The notes: generated from the letters alone by a model not told the origin. DNA of 64,000 nucleotides from Diphasiastrum complanatum (GCA_029204225.1 MU831559.1:1-64000); one strand, 5' to 3'. Shown: positions 21,705 through 36,849, counted from the stretch's first letter. Translations and numbers: made by a program.

Positions 21705-21799
21705 CTCAATCTGGCCTAGGCACCAGAAGGGTTTTTGTCTATTAGGTGCTTGGGTAGTCTGTGGTTGACTTCAGTGTATTTTGAAACTCATTGGTGAGT

Positions 21800-22769
21800 T
21801 TCTCCATCTACAGTTGATGTTGCTGATTAAGCAACTCCAGTTGTGATTTCCAAAGCTGATCTTGGGTATCCTGGACCTGCTTCGTCTCTTGGACAGGAGC
21901 ACGGGGTGCTTTCTATTCCCTGGATTCATCAACTATGATCCCTTGTCTTCTTCTTTGATGGCATCAGAGATAGCTAACTATAGAGTCGTATATTTTCCAT
22001 TAAATTTAAGCTCACGTCTTATCCATCTTGGAAGGCCGACTAAAAACCAGATGAGGAGCATCTGTTCGGTGGGCTATTCTTTCACTTGAATTTTGAGGCG
22101 TTTGAAACGCTCAATGTAGTCTCGTACGTGTTCATCTTTTGTCATTTTGAAGTTACTCAATTTGACAAAAGGACTCTCTATCGTACGAAAGGGCTTAAAA
22201 CGCTTGATAAAGGACACTTTCAAATTAGACCAATCCAATTTATTTTCATGATCGAGATTAAAAAACTAGTCACGTGCTTAAGCAATCATGGTCATGGAAA
22301 ATAGTTGGACCATAGCATCGGGGGATGTTTTGCCATACAAATCACACACATTGTCAAAGATTTTCAAAAATCGTTGAGGTTCCAAACTACTGTCAAACTT
22401 GGATAGATCTAGCTTAGGTGTTCTCTTCTCAAAATGAGCTCCGTGAGTGGCAAAAGCTCCATTTAGGTGTGTTCTGGCATGTGATAACTCAACACCATGA
22501 ATATGGGCTTGTACTGGTGAAGACTTGGCTCTATCAGGTTCTTGTCCCGCTAATGGGTTTGTGGATGGCTCGTGTATTTGGGATTGCATTCGGTAGAACC
22601 TATGACGTCTGATTTGTTCAGCTCTAGGAGACTTTATTTCATATGGATAATCTTCTGGGATGTCAGGATCAGTATGGTGTATTGTTGTGTATTTTTGTGT
22701 TTTGTATGAGTTTTTGGTGTTTTTTAATTTTTTAGAATATTTTATTTTTAGGGGCTTTTTTTTTTTCAA
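21800..22769 (-). pseudogene. Ty3/gypsy gag remnant
   Basis: The ORF 22278-22769 reads QIHEPSTNPLAGQEPDR, then LNGAFATHGAHFEKRTPKLD and LEPQRFLKIFDNVCDLYGKT. The next part, with frame changes, keeps signs of a retrotransposon gag domain: WSNLKVSFIKRFKPFRT, VRDYIERFKRL-like and LPRWIRRELKF-like segments down to about 21960. It is related to the gypsy gag at 6038. Stops and shifts make it dead. No LTR pair was recognised. Confidence 0.75.
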
Positions 22770-24284
22770 GTAGTAAGGAATGCAAGAGGGAGACTCAATA
22801 TCAGAAGGGCTTTCTATTGGTATATATTTTATTTTTGGTATTGATGTCTTTTTTTTTTAATTTATTTTTTTGAGCTCTAAGGCTTTGTCAAGCTGGTGGT
22901 CCGATCGAAATTGCAATCAAAGATCTCGGTCTGGTCGTTCCTACAGCTACCTACTCTAAAAACGGCTAGGGAACAGCTATTGAAACTCCAATTAATCTAC
23001 ATCATTAATAGAAAATAAAACAAGAAAACAAAAAGCTAATTTACAATATTTTAGAAGTCCAAGAGTCAAGAAACCAACCAGTCTTTTGATTATTGGACAT
23101 CCCAAGAACATCAAGAACTAGAATGTCAAGAATCTGCAAGATTTACACCACATTTCTAGCCTCTATAGTTTACCTGAATGTTGGAATCTACATTAATACA
23201 CAAGTAAGAAAGGAAATCTAATCCTCAACTAGAAAAGCAAGAAAACTAATCCACTCTAAAATCCACAACCACACACAAAGGAGGGAAGGGCAGATCATGA
23301 ATGCATCACTCAAGAAACAAGCATGATCAAGGAGCTCAAGGGATGCACCAAAACTCGTGGAGACTCTTCTCATTTGGACATGGAGTAGGTACATTACACA
23401 AAAAGCTTCTCTTCTCAAAGAGGGAGTCTCTTAAATAAGCAAGAGAGCTCTTTAGGTGGCATCCTAGTGGCATTTCCACATTTCACAAATTACAAGTGGA
23501 ATAATGCTCTCCATTAGAGGTCACCATCAAAAGGTGGCTCACTCTACTTTCTTTAAGAGAGGTCTACTTGTGAAGATTAGTAAAATTATATCTTCCTATC
23601 TCGAGTTTGGGGGCCATACCTATCTTATTTCCATTGTATACTTTATTGTACATAAAGGTATGTGAATTGAGCACATAACCTTCCTAGAATAGGTCAAATT
23701 TGAATTAGGTAGAATCATTTATGATGTCATGCAAAAGTTTAAATAACATGCATAGTCATTCAGAGTGCATGTAAGCAACATGCAACATGCAAACTCAATT
23801 ACATGATCTACACATGTCTAGGTAATTTTGAGAGCTGACATGCAGTCCATGCAATATCCATGCATGCAGTTTTACATGTGGATCCATGATTTTAGAGTTA
23901 ACTGAAAGATGTGGACATTACATACAAATCCACTATGGAAATTCGAGTCTCTATGATGTACGAAAATTTTGGCTCATTTTGCCATGTTGTGAGTATCGAG
24001 ATTTTGGCGTTTTTGGCTCATTTTCTCTCTAGCCGAGTTTCTAGTGTTGATTTTCTCTCTCTACCTAAGAGCAAGCTATTTTTCTTATAGTGAGCACTTA
24101 GAATATTTTCTGATAGCCATCTCTCATAGTAAGGAGTTAGTTTTTTGAGTCTGATGCATACCATTGTGCTCTTGCCTTGGATTTTTTAAGTAATCTGTTC
24201 ATTGATCATTCTTGTGCAATCACAACACCTTATAAAGATCTTGTAAGGTGTGTGGTGAAGTTTACACATGCTAAAAACCTCACA
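22770..24284. other. Retrotransposon-derived non-coding DNA
   Basis: Minus-strand leader-like DNA near the gypsy gag, then plus-strand LTR-like sequence ending in CA at 24283-24284 just before a primer-site-like motif. The part at about 24035-24065 has ttttctctctctacc motifs, as in the family 4 LTR. The LTR start cannot be fixed. Confidence 0.45.
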
Positions 24285-24296
24285 TGGTATTAGAGC
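24285..24296 (+). other. Degenerate primer-binding site
   Basis: TGGTATTAGAGC differs by one base from the copia initiator tRNA-Met site and follows CTCACA, an LTR-like end. About 870 bp of uncoded leader-like DNA follows; no gag is present. Confidence 0.6.
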
Positions 24297-25172
24297 ATTA
24301 TGCTTGTAGAGGTGAGGGTGTATACATCAGATCTTGAGTGCTTTTGCTTGCAGGAACTCGGTTTGGGAGAGGGATTCAAACTCGCTAACAAACAAGCCAT
24401 TTGTGGATCATAAGTGGATCAAATCAAGTCTGATCTACTCCAACTTGTTTCACTAGTGTACTGTGTATCCAAGACTAGGAGTATATTGTATCCTATGTAC
24501 TGGTCATGGACATAACACCTTATATAAGCTCTAGAACCCCCTGTGCATGTGGAAATGCAAAGTGCTAACTCCCCTATACTTTGATTCACTATTCATGGAG
24601 TTCCTATACATGGATTCTCTATACATAGACTGCTATTGATACTCTACACATGCATGTATAGTCCCAAACCTTGTACTAACTCCAATTAGTGTGTATGGGA
24701 CTCACAAGGTTATTAATTACTTGTGGGTCACATCCAATATGATGTGGCATAACTAATAAACTTGATTCACTAGGACTATGTCCAAGTCTAGGACTATGTC
24801 AAAATTGTGTTCTTAAACAATTCAAAGGACGAAAATAAGTTTTCATAGAGACTAAGTCTAACTCAAAATTTTGAATGTGCACTAGTTTTCTCAACCTTGT
24901 CACCAAACTAAGCAAAGTAGTAAAGATACAAACAAATCATTTACCATAAAAATATAGTTGAAAGCTCACTAATATGGTAAGGGCTTTCTATCAAACTGTA
25001 ACATCTTCCGTGGAAGGTTATTTGTACACTACTTGGAGTAAGATATTCTTTACAATTATACTTATTACATGGATCCCAGAGAAATATAGAGGGTAGAAAC
25101 TAGCTTAGTTTACTCATTACTAACGTACAAGAAAGCTCTCGCTAGATCACTTGTTGAGATATGATTGGCTTA

Positions 25173-25720
<548 letters not shown>

Positions 25721-26602
25721 CATAAGAAAATTCATATTCCAAAGTAGAAGACTAGCAAGAAAAAATGTGTTGTTGGAAGTAAATCTGATTTATGTGTGTT
25801 GGCTAGATCTACTCAGATGCGGTGTAGTATAAAGAGGATCGTCCACTTTTTAAGTTTCTACCAAGCTTCAAACAAAAATGCAAAAATAAAGAACAACGAT
25901 AAAGCACTAAGGCTTACCCAATTAGTTCTCAAAATGGAATGAACTATCTAAAAATGACAAATAACAAGACCTTACTAAGGCTAACCCAACTAGCAAGGTG
26001 GTTAACTAAGTCCTTAATTAACTCCCAATGGGAATGGAAATGAAAGATTGTGGCTAACTAATAATCAATCAAAATAATACATGCCACAATATAAACTAAT
26101 GATAATCTCAAGCTATGCACCTTCCCAAAGGGAACACAAGTGACATAGAGAGATAATCTCAAAATAGAGAACTTGATAGCTTAATCTCAAAAGTGTTATT
26201 TATATGGCAAATATCTCTCCTTTTATGGCAAGGAGAGTGTTCACAGATTCCAGCAAAGAATTTGTGAACACTGATCTTTTTTTTCTTCCTTCTTTTCTTA
26301 GGTGGTTACCTCTCTAGAAGCCGGGCGTTTCTGTCCATTTCTAGAGGCCAGTTCTTTCTAGTTAGATCCTCTTATTTAGAACAATTTCCAGGGAGGTCGT
26401 TTATCAGTTTACCACTTGTATTCCCAGCCTGTCAATGGGATGAGACTGTTTTGTTCACTCCAGCTACATGCATTACAATCCATGTAACCAATCCTTTCTC
26501 AATACATATTAGCATTCTGAACAAGAGAGCAATCTGCAATTCTATCTACTAAATTACTCTAAGAAATTAGGGAACAATATGATGCAAAGTTGCAGGTGAT
26601 AT
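25721..26602. other. Unassigned sequence, possible leader on minus strand
   Basis: AT-rich and without a domain. The part next to the primer-site motif at 26603 could be a retrotransposon leader read on minus. Nothing else is recognised. Confidence 0.4.
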
Positions 26603-26614
26603 GCTCTGATACCA
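26603..26614 (-). other. Copia-type primer-binding site (reverse strand)
   Basis: GCTCTGATACCA on plus. TGATCACAATTGG follows at 26616 and could be the end of a minus-strand LTR, but no second LTR was found. Confidence 0.55.
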
Positions 26615-26929
26615 CTGATCACAATTGGAGTCGCAATCATGAAATGGTCGCGACTGCAAAGCAAATGATGCAAAGCAATTCGGATGGAGTTCAGATGCGA
26701 TCGCTGGTCACTGCCAGCTGAATCACTCCCCGACATCTATTTCAATCTTCATATTCGCGCGATCTAGTGCCTTCTCTCTCATTTTGTTTTTTGCAGATTT
26801 GAGCGTCTTTGGAGTGATTGAGGGTGATTGAGGACGATTAGGGCTTGAGGGCTTGAAGATCAGTGCTTGAGGGTGCTTCAAGATCAGTGCTTGAAGATCA
26901 TTGTTTGAGGTTGGTGCTTGATTTTTGTT

Positions 26930-28110
<1,181 letters not shown>

Positions 28111-28216
28111 CTTCAATTTGTTTCATTCTTTGTTTTCTCATGTCTATCAAAACTTGACGTTGATTGTAACTAAACACGGATGGATCAACTCCGTGGAATG
28201 GCATTCGATGTATTGG

Positions 28217-29319
28217 TTACACACATGAAACAAATTCCATGAGTGACATATATAGATTGACGAAGATTATAATAAAAAACAATCTTATAAAATTAACAAA
28301 CCTCAACGTCTTCCAAATTTGATGGTTGACCTTCTTCTTTTCGTCCAAACTTTCACAAATGATTTTCAACAATGAGTCTTTCACGCATCTTTTGTCCATC
28401 ACACTTGAGGCATGTGCACCATATTTTATTTTGAAAATAATTTCTCTACGAGAAACAAACATCAAGTACATGTCACTTTAGCACAATATTTTAACTTATA
28501 ATAACAAAGTTTTTATGAACAAGAAAAACATGCATGCTTATTACTTACCCTGTTAACTTGAGTAGTGTCTTCATCGCTAGACTGATCTGAATGTAATTCA
28601 TCTTGTTGTGATAAACTGCATATATGCACAAGTACAAAACACAAATAGCATAATATTATTGTATGATTCTAATGTTTTAATTTTTAGATAGTACTACTCT
28701 TATACGTTGTCGCTTATATGATTCTTTTGTACGCGAATGTGGTGAGAGCCCTTCTGGCATCTACATCCGTAATCCAACTGTACCCTGATGGAATGATCGG
28801 CCAATTGAAGTTTTGAAGTGTGATCTTGTCTAGAGGGGTGCCGCATTCCGCCCATTTGGATCATCGTGTACATGGCAAGAAATGCACGTTCACCCGTATT
28901 TGTTGCGGACTTGTCACATAGGCCCTAATGGTCGCAGGGTCTCTTTCAAACAACTGCTGACAGCACTCTGGTTGTGGTTGGAGGACGGGTAATGCTTGCA
29001 GCTCCTTGCCCTTTATTGTTTGAGCTGAAAACGATATCTGTTAGCCACCTCTTGATGACTCGCGGGAATACTTTGATAGGAATTCATTTATTTTCTCCTC
29101 CACAAACTTTGGTCTTCGGAAGGCCCGGCTGGCAGATATCGTGCGTGAACCTCTGGATGATGTGGCCTGTCCTTTCTCTTGGCTTTGGCTGGTACCTACA
29201 CCTTGGCCCTGGTCTTGCATCTCAGCACCCGTATCCGTTGGTCCTTCGTCTTGGCCTGCGGACCCTTGATCTTGGTAAACTGTCAATAAGAGGCCAAAAC
29301 TCATTTTAGACTTAGACAT
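28217..29319 (-). pseudogene. Unidentified minus-strand coding remnant
   Basis: The first ORF (29319-29041) is Gln/Gly/Ser-rich and ends SASRAFRRPKFVEEKINEFL. Beyond its stop the same strand keeps protein-like text with stops: RDPATIRAYVTSPQQ, then PSGYSWITDVDARRALTTFAYKR at about 28790-28720. A second ORF (28471-28217) reads SLLKIICESLDEKKKV. The composition suggests a former multi-exon gene or DNA-transposon gene. I recognise no family, and the link between the parts is a guess. Confidence 0.35.
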
Positions 29320-29867
29320 AAACTTTTTGAAGTTATATTAGTTTAAAATACATTCAATAAACACTTTTTGAAAGTGTAGAAAAGTTGGTAGTCAAGTTTG
29401 AGAGATATTCAAGTTTGAGCTTTGGGTACATTGAATCTAGACCCAAAAAATAGTAGGGTTTACATTCTGGAGGGAAAGCCAAGTGGCCAAATAGAGTTTG
29501 GACACTCTACAAAAGGATGTAACTTGTGGAGAGCTCTCTCATTTCATCATTATACATGGTTCTCTTTGGGTTCTACTACTCATTGATGCACTATCTTGGT
29601 GTTATCTTGTCTTTCTATGTGTAGAATGATCATTTATTGTTATTTTTGGCTCCACACATGTGAAATATATTAGGATACTATAATTGTACATACAACAAAC
29701 ATGTTTTATGTTTTGGTTCATGTTTGATCAGAATCTCTTAGAGTTTGCATCTCATTTTGTATGAAGATGCTGATTTTTCTACATGGGCAGGATTGTTGGT
29801 TTGCTCCTTATTGTAACCAAAGATTAGGGACATGGATTGGATCTTGAATGATCTGAAATCCTTCACA

Positions 29868-29879
29868 TGGTATCAGAGC
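29868..29879 (+). other. Primer-binding site of the truncated copia element
   Basis: Perfect TGGTATCAGAGC preceded by a CA-ending LTR-like stretch. Confidence 0.88.
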
Positions 29880-30469
29880 TCTTGTGTTTCAGGTTATGAA
29901 AGGATCAGCCATATTTAACAAGGATTTGGAGGAGTTACCAATGCTAGAGCATGCTAGATTGATTTCTACTCAAAAATCAGCATTTTTGCATGTGTAGAAT
30001 TGACCTTTTGTAGGTCAAAACTCAATATAGGGTTATATACTTGATCAATTCTGATTTCAGACTTGGTTTACTGTAATTTGATGACTTTTTGTGAATTAGG
30101 AACGTCTCATTGGAGACTACAAGAAGATATATCAAGTTTCTAGAAATTGCATGTAGAATTTGAGATATTCAATTTTTTGTGATTTTGTCAAAACCCTAAT
30201 TTTGAATGGATCTCTAGTTTGTGAGGTTACTGAACTTCATTCGAGTTTGTTTCAATCTTAGCTAGTGGAAAGAATCATTAGATTGAGGATAGATCATAGG
30301 TTGATCAAGATTTCACTATTCTATGTGTTGATTTTCTAGTTAGAAGTGCTAGAAGAGATTTGAGAGATTCCATATCTTTGTGATTTCTTCTTGAGTTCAT
30401 TTGTTGACATTCAAGAGAGTGATTTGTGCATTGAAATAAGTTGAAAGAAGAAGATCAGGTCATTGCAAC

Positions 30470-31072
30470 ATGGCTACAAGTAGTGGATTCATGTTGGAAG
30501 ACAATGATAGACTTACCTCAATCAACTATTCTACTTGGAAGGTGAGGATGGAGTCCTTATTGGAGATGAATGAGTTGATGGAGATTGTTGCAGGTGTGGA
30601 GGAGAGGCCTCAAGAACCTCAAGATCAAGTGAGGTATGACAAGAGAGCAAAGATAGCTCTACACGTGATTAAGATGAATGTTACCAATGAACTTCTCAAG
30701 GAAGTTGGTAAGTGCACATCATCTTTGGAGGCTTGGGAAGCTTTGAAGAAGCTTTATGAATCCAAGTCTACATCAAGAGTGCTCACTCTTAGGAGGCAAA
30801 TCTTTCAAAGTTTGCAAATGAAGGAAGAGAGTACTCATGCTTTTGTTTTGAGGGTTAAAGCATTCAATGATGAGTTAGCATGTATTGATGAAAGCATTAA
30901 GGAGGTAGAACTTGTTCAAGTTATACTTAATGGCTTGTTGGATGATCATACTAATCTTGTTCAAAGTTTTGCTATTCAAAAGACTTTGCCAAGTATTGTG
31001 AATTTGCTAGAGATCTTGGTGAATGAGGAGTATAGTCTTCAATCAAGAGGAGGTGCACAAGAACACATATAG
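30470..31072 (+). pseudogene. Copia gag, truncated (200 codons)
   Basis: The ATG at 30470 begins MATSSGFMLEDNDRLTSINY, followed by STWKVRMESLL, LEAWEALKKLYESKSTSRV and VQVILNGLLDDHTNLVQSFA. These match the gag of elements 1 and 2 residue for residue in many places. It stops at 31070-31072, about where element 1 enters its Lys-rich linker, so the zinc knuckle, protease and pol are lost. The frame itself has no internal stop. It is a 3'-truncated gag rather than a functional gene. Confidence 0.85.
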
Positions 31073-31111
31073 CAAATATCCATGCAAATACAAAGGAGGA
31101 CGCGTGGGCGA

Positions 31112-31290
31112 AAAAAAATTCGCATGGATATAGCCGTCAATTGGCGTGGATATATGCGTGGATACAAGCACGTGGATTATCCACGCGTGGATGTTCCATG
31201 CAAATGTCTTTTTCAATAGTAGATCGGCCGGATGTCATGAAATTCAAAATGCATGGATTATCTACACATGGATTATCCACACCAAGTCCG
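31112..31290. repeat. Cluster of GCGTGGAT-type repeats and palindromes
   Basis: At least eight copies of (G/A)C(G/A)TGGAT or its complement in about 170 bp, including the perfect palindrome ATCCACGCGTGGAT (31179-31192) overlapping CGTGGAT-T-ATCCACG (31171-31185). Confidence 0.7.
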
Positions 31291-32008
<718 letters not shown>

Positions 32009-32042
32009 CTGTCCTACTTTGGTACCTTTGTCAGTTCTTACT

Positions 32043-32840
32043 TGTGAAAGTACTGTACTTTAGGACCATAAATGGATCTACAAAAGATCCACAAGAGTGA
32101 TTGGATGCTTGCTTAACAATCTATCAAAAAACTAGACACAAAAAAGTTGATCTAGATTGGCAATTTGACAAACAACAAGCATTAACAATCAAAAGCATTA
32201 ATAAACATTGAAATCCGAGACCACACGTGTGTACGACATTCTGTAGTATGGCGTTCAATCTGAGAAACAAGTAGAAATTGATTTGGTTTCATTTGGATCA
32301 CAAAAACTCAATGTACATAGTGAACTAGCTTGAGATTGCCAATGAGCTCCAAAAATTTTCTATCTTCTCACTATGGAGAGAGAGAATACATAGCAAATTC
32401 GACTTCCTTCTTGAAGTTAGGTGGATTTCCAGCATGTAATAAGGAATTTAACTCACTCTCCTTGACCTAAAATGAAACCCTAGTCTATTTCCTAGAATTA
32501 TGCTTGGTAGGTAGCTAGTTGGTCAAATTTTCACCTTAAACTTAGGTGTAGGTCCTATAAAGTAGGAATGACCACCAAATAGACATGACCAACTCTCTTG
32601 ACTTGACCTAAACTACATTAGGATGGGTTTTCCACGTGGCATCATGGCCTCACATGTGTGGGACCCTCTTGTGTACACAATTTACACTATTCTACATGGT
32701 TTTTGATCAAGCTAGATTTGCCAATTTTTGGCAATTTCTTCACACTCCTCATCAAATTTAGCTTGATCTATCTACAACTCTCTTGCTAGATGAATGAATG
32801 CTTTTAGAAGTGTCTAAAAAATCCAGCTACAAACAAGGAA
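32043..32840 (-). mobile_element. 3' end of an element 2 family copy (LTR plus short internal part)
   Basis: 32043-32744 is the reverse complement of the element 2 LTR (TGTGAAAGTACTGTACT to TTCTTCACA, 702 bp). It is followed by the reversed polypurine tract CTCCTCATCAAATTT and about 80 bp matching the DNA before 18736. It breaks off at about 32840. CACACGTGTG is at 32222-32231. No 5' LTR; a truncated copy in minus orientation. Confidence 0.88.
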
Positions 32841-33324
32841 AGAAAAATAGAATTCTTTTATAGTTAAGTTGCAAGATTCTCAGTGATATATGAGAGTAAC
32901 ATATGCGAATTGTGGAGGAATCTGCCAGATATTGACATATATGTTTATGTACTGGGTCATAATGAGATTATTCTCATATGTGCACGATTAATCTTGTTTG
33001 GATCTACTATGTATTTCTGGTTACTAAGGTTATATGGTGCACTTAACCTAGTCATTGAACATAGACATATGATCAAGTATTGTGTTAGACAATTACTTGT
33101 AGAGATAACAGATCTGTTCTAATAGATCTATAGGTTAACTTAAGATGATTTGGATATGGATCTAAATGTGGTTTTGTACATGTACAATCAAAAGCTGCAC
33201 CTAGACATTTAAGATTTATAAATCATGGGCAATTAACTTGAGTAGTTCATTCACTCCTATGAAAGTTAATTGGTAAAATGGACAGTGTGAAGAGAATTCA
33301 CCGAAAACTATTTGTTTTGTGAAT

Positions 33325-34964
33325 ATTTAAACTAATTAGAGAAGCTTTTAAGCAAGTTCAAATTAGAAAAGTCCCAATCCCTAGGACATACCACTTGAAG
33401 AAAGAGACGGATACATTAAACATAGGTATGCATAAGATCACTGGAACTCCATTTCATATTGAGGAGATGTATGAAACTGATGGAAGATCGATATTCTATA
33501 ATTCATCAAAAAATTTATTTGTTGATCTAAATTACTTGCTGAGATACATCGTCACATTCTATGATATAACCTATGAAAAGGTGAATGACAAAATAATCAT
33601 AGTACTTAAGTTAGATGAGTCAGAAATTGTGAAAAGGCAGAAGATGGAAAGGGCTAGTATAACTCTCATGAATGGTGCTCTATCCCAAACAGAGAACCAA
33701 GAAGATTTCAAATTCAGTGTCCAGTCAGAAAATGATATATGGTGGTTGGCAGCATTTCAGGTAACTAGCCTCATTATTACATTACATTCATTGAATAGTA
33801 TTAATACATTGCAAACTAAGTATGATTAATTCTTTGGACAGGTGCTGAAAGAGGATCATGATATATTATCATGGATATTATTAAGGACATCTTATCCTAG
33901 GATCATCAAGGACCATATGGATGGAGGATTTCTCAATGTTCCAAGAGTTGGAGACTTCAATGTTGAATGGCACTTAGCAAGTGATTTGAAAACATTGAAA
34001 TGTATGTATAATGTCTCTCACGGTGCTACATCAAAACACCCTTGTTTGTACTGCATGAAAATGGCAAAAGATGTAACTAGGAGTACAGGAATTACTAGAG
34101 AATATGCAGATCCAAACTGGAAGGTTGTGCTGCCTATCCCCTTAAAAAATGTGCATGTTTGCACTCTTCATGCAGAAGTTAGATTAATAGAAAAGATCAT
34201 TTATCTTCATATAGTTTTTGCTTGGAATACTAAGCCAGCATCATTAGCAAAGGAAGCTATCTCTCGATTAGAAGATGTTTTTATCAAAAGCAGGACTCCA
34301 TAAAGGACATGTCAAAATTCAAAAAGATGAAAAGCTTTCAGGAAAGAATGGGAACATGCCAACTAAGCCAAGCATAGGAGGAGCAAAAGCACGTCATTTT
34401 CTATCAAATCATACTGGTAAGGCTTCTAATATTCAACACTCAGTCTGGATAGATATTATTGCTGCCACTCAGGACTTCGAGAAAGACGGCAAAACCAGAG
34501 TACTAAAAGTTGATGTATGGAAAAAGCTTGATAGTATGGAAAAAGCTTGATAGTATGATTGCTATTTTAAGAAAAGAAAAATACTCTGATATTGATAAGA
34601 AAGCTAGCTGTCCAAAGGACTTGTGTCGAGTTTGTTAATGCAATATCAAAAGCATGGGGAGAAGATCACATCACTCATTACATGGTTAGTATAAAATTTT
34701 CAAAATGCTTTCAAATTTTCATATATATTTAGATCTAAACATAAGACTAACATTATGATTTTGACATATGCAGCACATACTAAGAGATCATACAACATTT
34801 TTTGCAAATACATATGGAAGCTTGAGTGTATGGTCATCACAAGGGATGGAGAAGTCACACTGGCAAGCACGAGCAGTATTTCATCGAAATACACAACATG
34901 GAGCAACCAATGAAAAACGAAACTACATTTGTCAATTGTTTCAGTGGTTCTACCGCAGAGTTTA
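33325..34964 (+). pseudogene. Unidentified intron-containing gene, transposase-like, broken
   Basis: An exon ends at 33760 (GCATTTCAG before GTAACT), a short intron runs to 33841, and the second exon continues in frame (GTGCTGAAAGAGGAT). Later there is a donor after CATTACATG at about 34684 and an acceptor ATGCAG before CACATACTAAG at about 34773. Residue patches: VLKLDESEIVKRQKMERASI, FNVEWHLASDLKTLKCMYNV, HGATSKHPCLYCMK (CxxC), VHVCTLHAEVRLIEKIIYLH, GMEKSHWQARAVFHRNTQHG and FQWFYRRV. Damage: a one-base shift at about 34285 and a 19-bp tandem duplication at about 34520-34558. The Cys and His patches and lack of a host-gene match suggest a DNA-transposon protein, but I cannot name the superfamily. 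A broken gene on the other strand faces it. Confidence 0.5.
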
Positions 34965-35590
34965 GATTCGACATATAACAAAGTCCACACAATACAACAA
35001 GTTTAGAAAACCATGCAAGTTCATACAAGAAGAGAAAATGAGATGATTGTCGAGTAGAAGATCATCATTGCTAAGTAGAAGATCATCATGACATGTTCAG
35101 AATTGCTTTGCAAATACATTGAACAAGAGAGGAGCAATACCCAATATAAATGTATTGATTGTATTATACAAAGTGTCAACTATTCATCATCAGATCTTGT
35201 ATCAGATTCTATGGTAGTATTGTCATGAAGAAATTCTCTGCTAGCATATGCATCTAATAGATGTGCATTATCCTTATTCCCACTAAACTCAATATAAGTG
35301 GAATACAACAAATAATGGAACTCCTTAAAGGAACATTCCCATCAGTAAAGCCTAACATAGTTTATGAATTTGGGAGCACAAAGTACATGTATAGATGCCC
35401 AACTTGGGCTTTCATTTATTGAATGAAAGGGTGTATACACAGATTTTTACTAAAGTTTATTTGAAACTATTGTTCTCCCACAATGGTGATTGTTGTAGGT
35501 AGATCTTTGCAGCACGTTATCAGCTCCTATCTATTTCGCATCTGTGACATGGCAAATATTAGTGAATGTGCAATTGTAAATGATGACATT
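34965..35590. other. Spacer between two convergent pseudogenes
   Basis: About 600 bp of AT-rich DNA holding the 3' ends of the flanking broken genes. A last small exon of the minus-strand gene may lie near 35470-35540, but no frame is convincing. Confidence 0.4.
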
Positions 35591-35599
35591 TCCTATTAT

Positions 35600-36843
35600 T
35601 TTGTTCTATTTTGAAATGGCAATAAACATAAAGTACTTACGAGTCTTCCGTTGATGATAAATCTGAAATATGTTGGTAGATTGGTTTGTAATAGCATGAG
35701 CTCTGTTCTGATAAAATCAAGCTTCCAGTGCTCTTCCACCTCAACCATAGTCAAATATTCCTCATTGTAGATAATGCTTATCTCCATTCGGTTTGTGTGA
35801 CCATTTAGTTCAAAGTCTTGATCTAGTGGTAGCCATGTACCTTCAATTTTCTTGTATCTCTAGTAGCTAAATGTGAGACTGAGCATTTGCTTTTCGATAT
35901 GATAACGAAAGATCATTGAGGACTTTTTAATCCTGCAGTCTATGTCATTATTTGTTTTACTATCCCAGCCTTGATCCATGAGATCTGACAAAGTCTCATC
36001 TGATAAATCCTTGCAAACAAATAAATTTGGTGTCCTACGAACACTAGCACTCAAGAAAAAATCAACAAATGTATGCAATGAGATAAACCAACTTAGGTGA
36101 ACAATTTTCGAGCCTGTGCTTATCTTCATAGCATTTTTAATATCAATGAGTAGCTTGCATCTCAAGGATTCAGAAACAATGCTGTCAGGAATAGGCCACT
36201 CATCACTTTAAAAACTAGGCGATGGAATTGCTTCGAGCTTGCCAAAACCTCCATCCGTTTGTGGCGTATATAAAGATTCATAAAAATAGATACCACAATC
36301 TGCAAGTTCCTTTGGACTTCTTCCTCTGTATTGTAGCTTTCCAACATCAGAGTGAATCACGTCTAATATTTCTGCAAGTGATTGTGCGGGCTCCCATTCA
36401 CTTATGCATGATGGGTATAAATCTAAAAGAAAAAAACAATGTTGAAGCATTTAAATCATAATCTGAAGAGCATCAATAAAGGAAATCACCTATGATTGTT
36501 GTAGAGTGCATATGTTTTGATATACTTACAATTACATTTTTGATGATGATGAGGATTGATATCATGTACTTTGATTTCTGAATGCATATATACATGTTGC
36601 ACTAAGACTTCTGATATCGATTGATCTCTCGGGGTAGTCTTAAACTCCAAAATTTTTGCTTTCCAATAAGATTTGTAAGTCATTTTTGCTCTTTTCTTTT
36701 GTCGAAAATTGCCCTTTGATGATGGATGCAGCAATACCCATGAGTTCTTCTTATATTTTGTTGGCTTCTAGTTATCAGCTTCATCTTTCTCATTGTAAAG
36801 AATCACAGAATCGATTGTAGATCTGGGTCTCCTCGCCATTGCT
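35600..36843 (-). pseudogene. Unidentified two-or-more-exon gene, convergent partner, broken
   Basis: Begins near the ATG at 36841 (MARRPRSTIDSVILYNEKDE), hits a TAG, then reads NSWVLLHPSSKGNFRQKK and YWKAKILEFKTTPRD, to a donor GTAAGT at about 36529. The acceptor CTTTTAG at 36423-36429 opens the next exon: YPSCISEWEPAQSLAEIL, GKLQYRGRSPKELADCGIYF, DIKNAMKISTGSKIVHLSWF, LSDLMDQGWDSKTNNDIDC and EVEEHWKLDFIRTELMLL, to a donor GTAAGT at about 35643. In-frame stops occur at about 36208 and 35862. Splice sites are intact but the frame is not. No domain recognised. It may be the second gene of the same element as 33325-34964; that is inference from their tail-to-tail layout and similar decay. Confidence 0.45.
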
Positions 36844-36849
36844 ATTTTC

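Larger units (their letters stand above)
29340..31075 (+). mobile_element. Truncated copia element (LTR end, leader, gag)
   Basis: LTR-like DNA ends CACA at 29867; TGGTATCAGAGC follows at 29868-29879, then a leader of about 590 bp and a partial gag ORF (30470-31072). The element ends abruptly at about 31080 in unrelated sequence with GCGTGGAT repeats. No polypurine tract or 3' LTR is found. The LTR start (about 29340-29370) is not certain. Confidence 0.72.
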
